Below are positions 36,853 to 44,328 of a stretch of 64,000 nucleotides of DNA, in pieces (the first letter of the stretch is position 1; each line of letters starts with the position of its first letter). Both the position numbers and the translations under genes were made by a program. The notes below the pieces were generated by a model. It worked only from the letters and a program-made list of their open reading frames with translations. It made no database searches and had not been told where the DNA came from. The stretch comes from WJKG01 sp964627305 (GTDB lineage: Bacteria > Zixibacteria > MSB-5A5 > GN15 > FEB-12), in assembly GCA_964627305.1 (NCBI GenBank), contig CAZVHP010000004.1, forward strand, positions 242,977 to 306,976, given 5' to 3'.

Positions 36853-37941
36853 ATGATCATACACGAGATCACCGTCAGTGGGTTTCGAAACCTCCACAAA
36901 CTCACTCTCAAAGCTGACACCTCCACTAATATCTTCTATGGTGCCAACGGATCAGGCAAAACCAACCTCCTCGAAAGCATCTTCGTACTGTGTCTGGCCA
37001 GGTCTCAGCGAGGGGCTAAGGATCGGGATATGGTTCACGTGGCCGGTGATACCTACAGGGTGGCAGGGACAGCGACAGTCGACGGGCAACTGCGAGAGAT
37101 GACCGTCGCCTATCAGCAGGGGGGACGCAAGAAGATCACTATCGATGGCGTCACGGCCCGGGCCTCGGAGTTGTTCGCCAACTTCTGCCTGGTGTCGGCA
37201 GGACCGGAAGACAGCGCTATCGTCTCCGGATCACCATCAGAGCGCCGCGGCTTTCTGGATATCTATCTGTCACAACTCTCCGCCCGCCACCTGAGCCGCC
37301 TGACAAAGTATCAGCAGATCCTCGCCCAGAAGAACGCCGCCCTCCGCGATGCCCTCGACCCGGAACCATTCAATGAGCTACTGATCGGTGTCGGCACAAA
37401 GATTATGGTTGAGCGGACAGAATTCGTGAAGCAAATTGCCATACTGGCGGCAAACTACTATGCGACTGTAGCCGTCGGGCGCACATTCTCGGTCAGCTAC
37501 GCTCCCTCGGTGACTCTGCCCGAAGGGGTCAGTGGCCCGGAAGAGATCGCCACCGCCTTTCGCCGCCGAATTCAGGCCGTAGCACACCGCGAGGAAGTGC
37601 TGCAGAGCAGTCAGGTCGGTCCGCATCGGGATGAACTGGTACTGGAAATCGACGGCCTGCCGGCACGCACCTGCGGCTCACAAGGCGAGCGTCGGTCGGC
37701 CGTGCTGGCACTGAAACTGGCGGTCTACGAAATGATGAAGCAGCGCCGGCGCGTTAAGCCCGTATTGCTCCTCGATGAGGTCTTCGCCGAACTTGACGAC
37801 GCACGCACCGACGGACTGATCGATGCTTTCGGCAGCCTCGGACAGGTGTTTCTGACCACCGCCGGACGACCACCAAAGCGACTGGCGCAAAGCGCCCGGT
37901 CATTCCAGATCACGGACGGTACCGTAAGTGACGCCACATAG
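36853..37941 (+). CDS. recF: DNA replication and repair protein RecF
   Basis: This SMC-like ATPase loads RecA at gaps with RecO and RecR. The 362 residues contain the Walker A GANGSGKTNLLE (about 30-41), the signature region CGSQGERRSAVLALKLA and Walker B PVLLLDEVFAELDD. The N-terminus MIIHEITVSGFRNL fits the family exactly, so the ATG at 36853 is right even though no ribosome-binding site precedes it; the upstream bases are the U tract of a terminator. Expression must rely on read-through or an unusual initiation. gyrB does not follow, unlike in many origins. Confidence 0.95.
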   Translation: MIIHEITVSGFRNLHKLTLKADTSTNIFYGANGSGKTNLLESIFVLCLARSQRGAKDRDMVHVAGDTYRVAGTATVDGQLREMTVAYQQGGRKKITIDGVTARASELFANFCLVSAGPEDSAIVSGSPSERRGFLDIYLSQLSARHLSRLTKYQQILAQKNAALRDALDPEPFNELLIGVGTKIMVERTEFVKQIAILAANYYATVAVGRTFSVSYAPSVTLPEGVSGPEEIATAFRRRIQAVAHREEVLQSSQVGPHRDELVLEIDGLPARTCGSQGERRSAVLALKLAVYEMMKQRRRVKPVLLLDEVFAELDDARTDGLIDAFGSLGQVFLTTAGRPPKRLAQSARSFQITDGTVSDAT

Positions 37942-37971
37942 GAAGTCGGTACGCTATGGATGAGTTGATTG

Positions 37972-39024
37972 ATGGGTGAGTTAACTGTCGAGAAGCTGAG
38001 CAAGTCGTTCGATAACGTCCCGGTGCTGGACAACGTCTCGCTGCACTGCGCCCAGGGGGAGCTGCTGGTGCTGCTGGGGCCCTCGGGTTGCGGCAAGTCT
38101 ACTCTGCTGCGACTGGTGGCCGGACTGGAGGAGCCTGACAACGGCGAAATATATCTCGCAGGACGCCGCATCGACCATCTCTCCCCGCGCGAACGCAATG
38201 TGGCGCTGGTGTTTCAGAACTACTCCCTCTACCCCCATATGAGCGTCGAGAAGAACCTCGCCTTCCCCCTGAAAGTGGCTCGAGTCGACCGCCGCACCAT
38301 CCGCGAACGCGTTCAACACGTGGCGCAACTGGTCGGCATGGAGACCATGCTCACAAAGAAACCGGGCCAGCTCTCCGGAGGACAGCGCCAGCGAGTCGCG
38401 CTCGGACGGGCCATCATCCGGCAACCGGAGTTATTCCTGCTGGATGAACCGCTGTCCAACCTCGATGCTGACCTGCGCGTGAGGATGCGTCGTGAAATAG
38501 TCCGCCTGCAAAAAAAGCTGCAGGTCGCCACCATCCATGTCACCCATGATCAGGCGGAAGCACTCACTATGGCCGATCGCATAGCCGTGCTCAATGAGGG
38601 CCGACTGCAGCAGGTGGGAACACCCGATCAGCTATACAATCACCCGGCGAACCTGTTCGTAGCCGAGTTCATCGGCCAGCCACGCATGAACATCCTGAAA
38701 GGCCGCATCGAACGACAGCTTCTCTACCCCTTCGGATTGAGCCTGCTCAATCGCATGGTCAAAGCCCCCGGCGCCGAGGTCCTGATCGGCATTCGGCCCG
38801 AGGCCGTGCAATTGCGTCCCGACGGAGAATACGAGGCCACTGCGGCCAGTTGCGAGTACCTCGGGGATCACTATGTCGCCGCCCTCGATTTCCAGGACAG
38901 CCGCCTCATCTGCTCGCACCTTCGCCGAACACTCGAACTCGGTCAGCGCGTGCGCTTTCACGTCGATGCCTCCGATCTGCACTTCTTTGATCCGTCGGGT
39001 GGGCAGAATCTGGAGCCCCAATAG
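37972..39024 (+). CDS. ABC transporter ATPase of the MalK/UgpC/PotA type (orphan)
   Basis: This is a cytoplasmic importer ATPase of 350 residues. It has Walker A GPSGCGKSTLL, a Q-loop in VFQNYSLYPHMSV, signature LSGGQRQRVALGRA, Walker B LFLLDEPLSNLDADL and H-loop HVTHDQAEA. The C-terminal 120 residues form the TOBE/MOP regulatory region (GIRPEAVQL). No permease or solute-binding gene lies nearby, so the cognate transporter is elsewhere; sugars, polyols or iron are typical substrates of this class. The start is the ATG at 37972 (one codon after a TTG), 31 bases after recF. GGATGAG lies upstream. Confidence 0.9.
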   Translation: MGELTVEKLSKSFDNVPVLDNVSLHCAQGELLVLLGPSGCGKSTLLRLVAGLEEPDNGEIYLAGRRIDHLSPRERNVALVFQNYSLYPHMSVEKNLAFPLKVARVDRRTIRERVQHVAQLVGMETMLTKKPGQLSGGQRQRVALGRAIIRQPELFLLDEPLSNLDADLRVRMRREIVRLQKKLQVATIHVTHDQAEALTMADRIAVLNEGRLQQVGTPDQLYNHPANLFVAEFIGQPRMNILKGRIERQLLYPFGLSLLNRMVKAPGAEVLIGIRPEAVQLRPDGEYEATAASCEYLGDHYVAALDFQDSRLICSHLRRTLELGQRVRFHVDASDLHFFDPSGGQNLEPQ

Positions 39025-39330
39025 TCGAACGACCATTTTCCGTCAAGACAATTCTCACTATTTCCAGATTCCGCCCGTGAGCCTGCAGACCCCCCGCTTC
39101 CCTCTGTCTTACTACTTACGAAACCTGAACCCTGTTGCCCGAAAACGGATTAGAGCGGCTTGGTTGTCGAAAACAACAGACGGGCATCTTTCTGCTGTGG
39201 ACGCACGATTTACAGTGAGTTAGGGTACTAATGTGCAGCATCAGGGCCGGCGGCAAAAGAAAGGCGGTACCAGCCCCCTAAAGTGTTGCTTTTTTGGCAG
39301 TTAGACCCGAATGTGGATAACGAAAAAGGC
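39025..39330. other. Non-coding stretch after the ABC ATPase gene
   Basis: About 300 bases with no credible gene. No clear terminator is seen. A TGTGGATAA sequence at 39312-39320 matches a DnaA box by sequence but stands isolated, 4 kb from dnaA. Confidence 0.4.
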
Positions 39331-39359
39331 TTGACATATATTAGTGTTGGGACTACATT
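39331..39359 (+). promoter_or_regulatory. Promoter of the 1199-residue secreted protein
   Basis: TTGACA (39331-39336) and TACATT (39354-39359) are separated by 17 bases. The start codon is about 280 bases downstream, giving a long leader. Confidence 0.55.
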
Positions 39360-39556
39360 ATACCTGACATCTTGTACTTATCCGAAACCAGTGCGGAAAC
39401 CGGCAGGGGTTTCCCCGGAAAGAGACGTATTGCACGAACGTCAGCGAGCAAGGCTAATGTCTCGAGTTTACTGCAATAGTTCATTCAAGCGAAGAAATTA
39501 AGGAGAATCGTTAACCGTTCAATTTCTATTGAGGAGGTGGTATTACAAGGTAATCC

Positions 39557-39649
39557 ATGGAAACCGGTTGTGAAGAATTTGTTAATGGACGTGTTTCTCG
39601 GACACGAGAGAGTAACCTATTCAACCTTAGAGAGGTATGTAAATGCTAA
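39557..39649 (+). CDS. Possible 30-residue leader peptide overlapping the next start codon
   Basis: An ATG at 39557, preceded by ACAAGG, opens a short frame encoding METGCEEFVNGRVSRTRESN and ten more residues. It stops at 39647-39649, seven bases past the start of the large secreted protein. The overlap suggests translational coupling. It may also be chance; nothing in the peptide is recognisable. A perfect AGGAGGTG lies at 39532-39539, too far to serve this ATG well. Confidence 0.3.
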   Translation: METGCEEFVNGRVSRTRESNLFNLREVCKC

Positions 39650-42600
39650 GTTCCAAAAAGACAATTAGTGTCTTGTTAGCACTGGTCCTGGTCATGAGCT
39701 TCTGCTACGTCGCCTTCGGTGACGGCTCTCAGAAAATCGAGCCGCCGAAGCCTTCGGTGACCGTCCAGGGGTCAACCCCCAGCATGGACATGGAAGCTGT
39801 GGAAAATGATCGACTGGCTGCTGAGCAGGCGGCTCTGCAGGAATTGATCGAGCAGAAAGCCACTGCGAATGTCCAGAATCCGGTTGCTGACCTTTTCCCG
39901 GTCGACATCAAAACGAATCCCGTTCAGGGAACTCCCCAGTTTGACAAGGGCGACCGCGTCGACCTGTTCTTCGAGGGGTTCAACGCTGGCGTGCCGCCGG
40001 CAGGCTGGACGTCGATAGTGAACAACACTTACACCTGGGAAACGTCGACCTACAACCCGCTTGAGGGCGCCGCCAACGCTCATTGTGTATACGATGACAC
40101 CTACTCCGGCACCCAGGATGAGTGGATGATCTCCCCCAGCATTGACCTGACCACCGGTGGTACCAACTGGTTCCTCAATTTCTGGTGGCTGGGCTCCTAT
40201 TACTGGTCGGTGGATCCCTATGACAACTGCGATCTGACGATCTATATTACCACAGACGATGGTGCCACCTGGACCGAGCTGTGGAATGAACACGATGCCG
40301 GTGTGTTCACCAACTGGACATGGTACGAGGTCACCATTGATCTTACCGCGTACCTTGGCGAGAGCGATGTCAAGTTCGGTATCCAGTACTACGGTTACGA
40401 TGGTGCCGAGTTTGGCGTTGACGCCTTCGCCGTCAACGATGCCGCCCCGCCGGTAGGCCGTTGCTGCTATGGCGACCCGACCGCCCCGGACTGCATCGAC
40501 GATATTTCCGAAGCTGACTGCTACGACCTTGGTGGTTACAGCTGGTTTGAGGGTCTGAACTGTGTCGATAACCCGTGCCCGACCGCTCCGGACAACGATG
40601 AGTGGACGAACGCCGAGGAAATCACCACCTTCCCGACCACCATCACCGGCACCACCGAAGGTGCGACCATCGACTGCCCCGGCGTCCTGGACTGGGAAGC
40701 CATTTGGTACGTCTTTGAAGCTCCCTATGGCGAGAATGACATTTCCGTCAGCTACTGCGGTACCTCCCCTGAAATCTACAGCGTTGGTATCGTTCTGTAT
40801 GAAGACCCGGTTGTCTGCGCCAACTATATTATCGCCGACGACTACGCCTTCATCACCTGTACCGGTGGCGACCAGAACCCGGTCATGAACTGGGATCGTA
40901 TGCCCGCCGGTACCTACTACTTCCCTGTCTACGTGTCGCAGGACAAGGGCACCCAGCCGTTCGTTATGACCCTGGATGTGACCGAGTCCGCCCCGCTGCC
41001 GCAGGGTGCGACCTGCAGCGACCCGATCCCGATGACTATCGGTCTCGGCGACCTGCCCTATACTATCGCCAACCAGACCACTTGCGGTTACGGCAACATT
41101 GAGAGCGAAACCTGTCTGGGTCTGTACGATGGTGGCGAGGATATCTTCTACGAAGTCACCCTCAGCGAGGCCATGAACGTGCGCATCACCATGGATCCCA
41201 AGGGAACCACCTATACCGGTTTCTCGATCAATGATGTTTGCGCCGGTGCCACCTGCATCGCTTATGCCACGCAGAGCGGCAGTGCTCCGTACTTCCTCCA
41301 GACCGACCTCCCGGCGGGCACCTACTACGTTATGGTAGATACCTGGCCGGCCCCGGACTGCATTCCCGACTTCGACCTGACCTTCGAGCTGGCCCCGTCG
41401 GCCGAGCCGGGTGACAACTGCACCGACCCGATCAAGGTCGAGCTCCCGGCTGAACTGCCGTACCTCGATGCTGATCAGTACACCTGCGGCCGTGTCAACA
41501 ACTACGCCGCGGCCGACATGTGCTACACCTACGGCTACGGCGGTGGTGAGGATGTCGTCTACGAAGTCACCGTGACCGCCCCGGTCACCATCGAGATGAC
41601 CTTGGATCCGAAGGGGACCACCTGGACCTACATCGAGATCCGCACTGAGTGTGTCCCGCCGGCGGGTTCCTGCGTATACTATATGCGCAATACCGGTGGT
41701 ACCGCCTATACCTCGGACCCCATCAATCTGGCTCCGGGTACCTACTACATGATCGTCGATACCTGGCCGTCACCGGCGTGTATCCCGGCCTTCGACCTGA
41801 GCATCTCCGAAGGCGTGCCGTGCGTGGTTGAGTGCCCGTCCGGTTCCACCACCGAGGATGAGCCGTGCGGCTCCGACCTCAACGGCGGCTGCAACATGGC
41901 TACTCCGGCCTTCGAGAGCATCGCTCTCGGCGAAACCGTCTGTGGTACGGTGTGGTACGATGGTTCCACCCGCGACACCGACTGGTTCCTGTTCACACTG
42001 GATGACTGGTATGAGGTGACGATCACCGCTGAGGCCGAATTCGACGCTCTCTGGGGATTCCTGGAGTATGCCACGAATCCGGGTTCCGGCGACTGCGCCG
42101 ACCTGAGCGGCTATCTTGAGCCGTACCTGCTCACCGAGCCGTGTCAGGATCCGATCCCGAGCATCACCGCCCTCCTGCCTCCGGGTGACTGGATGGTCTT
42201 CATGGCTCCTCAGTTCACCGACCTTCTGAACTGCGCCGACAACCCGACCTATTGGATGAAGCTCGAGGGCGTGCCGTCCGGCCCGAGCTACTGCGATGCC
42301 GGCGTCACCTACTGTGACGAGTACATCCAGCAGTTCACCTTCGGTACCCAGATCGACAACATCACCGGCTGTGACTACTACACCGACTACAGCGACACCC
42401 ATGTTGCCGTTGTGCAGCCGGGCGAGACCTATCCCGTCACGCTGGTTATCGGCGATGCCTGGTCGGCCGATCAGGGCGCGCTGTGGATTGACTGGAACCA
42501 GGATTATGTCTTCGATCCGCTGACCGAAGAGGTCTTCCTCGGCTCCGGCTTTGGTCCCTACAATGCGATGGTTACCGTTCCGACCGATGCCGTTGTCGGC

Positions 42601-43242
42601 ACCACCAAGATGCGCGTCCGCCTGACCTACAGCGTCACACCGGTGCCGTGCGGCAATACCAGCTACGGTGAGGTTGAGGACTATGGTATCGAGGTCGTCG
42701 TTGCTTCCAACACCATGGCGCTCGATCAGGAGTATGTCCATGTCGCTATGGCCTACTTGGTTACGCCTATGGACATTCACGTCATACTCGGTGGCACCAT
42801 CGACCCGACTCAGGTCGACCCGGCTACCGTGACGCTGAATGGTCTGGCTGCCAACACCAGCGCGATCCTCCCCGAGTGGCCCGACTTCCAGGGTCAGGTC
42901 ATCAAGCTCGGATTCCCGATGGATGACTTCGTCCTCGGCTACGGCCTGCTGTGGGATCAGCACGTGATGACCTACACCGTGAGCGGCCAGTACTTTGACA
43001 CGACTCCGTTCTCAGAGGACGGCGACGTGCTCTACTACGGTCACTCCGTTGGCGATCTGAACGTTGACGGTCAGATCAACGTCACCGACCTGACCTTCAT
43101 GATTGGCTATCTGTTCAACGGTGGCGCCGCCCCGCGTGTGGTCGCGACTGCTGACGTGAACGCCAGTGGCAATGTGAACGTTGCCGACGTGACCTACTTT
43201 GCCGCCTACCTGTTCAGTGGTGGCGATGCGCCGCGTCGCTAA
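39643..43242 (+). CDS. Very large secreted mosaic protein with choice-of-anchor J, PPC-like, GEVEDY and dockerin-like domains
   Basis: This exported protein of 1199 residues has no recognised enzymatic domain. A signal peptide (TISVLLALVLVMSFCYVAFG) is followed by a choice-of-anchor-J/cleaved-adhesin-like domain near residues 105-270 (FFEGFNAGVPPAGWTS to FGVDAFAVND). A cysteine-rich insert (GRCCYGDPTAPDC) follows. Three PPC-like beta-sandwich repeats come next; the last two share MDPKGTT/LDPKGTT and GTYYVMVDTWPAPDCIP/GTYYMIVDTWPSPACIP. A GEVEDY domain (IDWNQDYVFDP to SYGEVEDYGIEV) precedes a terminal dockerin-like pair, GDLNVDGQINVTDLTFM and ADVNASGNVNVADVTYF. GAGAGG lies just before the ATG, behind a 280-base leader. 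Its third codon positions hold more T than neighbouring genes, perhaps because of high expression. Confidence 0.88.
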   Translation: MLSSKKTISVLLALVLVMSFCYVAFGDGSQKIEPPKPSVTVQGSTPSMDMEAVENDRLAAEQAALQELIEQKATANVQNPVADLFPVDIKTNPVQGTPQFDKGDRVDLFFEGFNAGVPPAGWTSIVNNTYTWETSTYNPLEGAANAHCVYDDTYSGTQDEWMISPSIDLTTGGTNWFLNFWWLGSYYWSVDPYDNCDLTIYITTDDGATWTELWNEHDAGVFTNWTWYEVTIDLTAYLGESDVKFGIQYYGYDGAEFGVDAFAVNDAAPPVGRCCYGDPTAPDCIDDISEADCYDLGGYSWFEGLNCVDNPCPTAPDNDEWTNAEEITTFPTTITGTTEGATIDCPGVLDWEAIWYVFEAPYGENDISVSYCGTSPEIYSVGIVLYEDPVVCANYIIADDYAFITCTGGDQNPVMNWDRMPAGTYYFPVYVSQDKGTQPFVMTLDVTESAPLPQGATCSDPIPMTIGLGDLPYTIANQTTCGYGNIESETCLGLYDGGEDIFYEVTLSEAMNVRITMDPKGTTYTGFSINDVCAGATCIAYATQSGSAPYFLQTDLPAGTYYVMVDTWPAPDCIPDFDLTFELAPSAEPGDNCTDPIKVELPAELPYLDADQYTCGRVNNYAAADMCYTYGYGGGEDVVYEVTVTAPVTIEMTLDPKGTTWTYIEIRTECVPPAGSCVYYMRNTGGTAYTSDPINLAPGTYYMIVDTWPSPACIPAFDLSISEGVPCVVECPSGSTTEDEPCGSDLNGGCNMATPAFESIALGETVCGTVWYDGSTRDTDWFLFTLDDWYEVTITAEAEFDALWGFLEYATNPGSGDCADLSGYLEPYLLTEPCQDPIPSITALLPPGDWMVFMAPQFTDLLNCADNPTYWMKLEGVPSGPSYCDAGVTYCDEYIQQFTFGTQIDNITGCDYYTDYSDTHVAVVQPGETYPVTLVIGDAWSADQGALWIDWNQDYVFDPLTEEVFLGSGFGPYNAMVTVPTDAVVGTTKMRVRLTYSVTPVPCGNTSYGEVEDYGIEVVVASNTMALDQEYVHVAMAYLVTPMDIHVILGGTIDPTQVDPATVTLNGLAANTSAILPEWPDFQGQVIKLGFPMDDFVLGYGLLWDQHVMTYTVSGQYFDTTPFSEDGDVLYYGHSVGDLNVDGQINVTDLTFMIGYLFNGGAAPRVVATADVNASGNVNVADVTYFAAYLFSGGDAPRR

Positions 43243-43312
43243 CAGACCTCGCCCGGACGTTCCGACGTCCGAAATGTCGTAAGACACTCCGGTCTTCGGA
43301 CCGGATGAAGAT

Positions 43313-43345
43313 AAAGCCCGCCGATTTCTCGGCGGGCTTTCTTTG
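43313..43345 (+). terminator. Intrinsic terminator after the large secreted protein
   Basis: AAAGCCCGCCGA, a TTTC loop and TCGGCGGGCTTT form a 12-bp perfect stem followed by CTTT. On the minus strand the matching T run could serve the opposite direction, but mutM ends 80 bases away in between. Confidence 0.9.
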
Positions 43346-43426
43346 TCCTTATCACTCAAAGCAGCCTGAATCAATGGCATCAGCAGAATCAACCCCCTGA
43401 CAAGGATCACCCGCAAACGCAGCCGG

Positions 43427-44284
43427 TTACATCGGCTTCCTCTGGCAGCATGGGCAGTAATGGGCCGAGCGACTGCCGATTTTCTCGCGCACTATCAGCC
43501 GCGAGCAGCGCTGACACGGCTCCCCCTCGCAACTGTACGCCTTCAGATATGCCTGAAAGCGACCCGTCTGACCATCCACCCCCGAGTACGAGTCCACCGA
43601 GGTCCCCATCAGGTCGATTGCCCGCCTGAGGATATGCTGAATATGACCGTGAAGCTCGCCAAGCTTGCGCGCCGAGATGCCGTCCGTCAACCGCCGCGGA
43701 TGCAGCCGGGAGTAATACAGAGCCTCGTCGGCATAGATGTTCCCCAGCCCGGCAATGAAAGTCTGATCCAGCAGGGCCGGCTTAATCATGCGCCGACACG
43801 ACCGGCAAAGCCTCACGAACTCCTCACGCGTGACCTCCAGCGGCTCCGGACCCAGCCGCGACAACGTCGGGTGCTCGGCCAGCTCAGCCGTCCGATAGAC
43901 ACGAAGGCGACCGAACCGCCGGTAGTCGTTGAAGCGAAGATGCCAGCCATCCGGCGCACTCCGCGAACTCACGAAGTCAAACACGACAAGGTCATGCTTA
44001 CCAATCGGCGAGGTCCGGGGCAGCCAGAACATGTGCCCGGTCATCTTCAAATGAACCCAGAGCGTTACCCCGCCTGACATATTAATAAGTATGTTCTTGC
44101 CACGACGCCGGATCGATCTGACATCCCGCCCCCTCAGTACCTCGTGCAGGCTGCCCGCCTTCAGCGCCGGACTGATGAACACCGTTGCGCTCGGAGCACG
44201 ATTGCTCACTTCTGCAATAGTCTGACCCAGAATGGTGTCTGTCAGACCCCGAGCAACCGTCTCAACTTCGGGAAGTTCCGGCAT
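43427..44284 (-). CDS. mutM: Formamidopyrimidine-DNA glycosylase
   Basis: This bifunctional glycosylase/AP lyase removes 8-oxoguanine and Fapy lesions. The 285 residues begin with the catalytic PELPEVETV (proline 2 and glutamate 3). They contain RRGKNILI with the conserved lysine, the H2TH segment FIAGLGNIYADEALY and a C-terminal zinc finger, CQRCSRLIVREKIGSRSAHYC with CPCC, that is complete. The ATG at 44284 has no ribosome-binding site, but TAGTAT lies six bases before it, which suggests a leaderless message. It is followed by no other minus-strand gene before the terminator at 43313. Confidence 0.96.
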   Translation of the reverse strand: MPELPEVETVARGLTDTILGQTIAEVSNRAPSATVFISPALKAGSLHEVLRGRDVRSIRRRGKNILINMSGGVTLWVHLKMTGHMFWLPRTSPIGKHDLVVFDFVSSRSAPDGWHLRFNDYRRFGRLRVYRTAELAEHPTLSRLGPEPLEVTREEFVRLCRSCRRMIKPALLDQTFIAGLGNIYADEALYYSRLHPRRLTDGISARKLGELHGHIQHILRRAIDLMGTSVDSYSGVDGQTGRFQAYLKAYSCEGEPCQRCSRLIVREKIGSRSAHYCPCCQRKPM

Positions 44285-44290
44285 AGTGAC

Positions 44291-44296
44291 ATACTA
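44291..44296 (-). promoter_or_regulatory. -10 element giving a probable leaderless mutM transcript
   Basis: On the minus strand TAGTAT ends six bases before the mutM ATG, the distance at which transcription usually starts. No Shine-Dalgarno sequence is present. No convincing -35 is seen. Confidence 0.4.
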
Positions 44297-44328
44297 TCAG
44301 GCAGTGTGCCATATCTTACGAGACTCTG

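Noticed and set aside
39312..39320. DnaA box TGTGGATAA upstream of the secreted protein gene
   Set aside because: A single 9-mer match 4 kb from the origin, without companions; could be chance.
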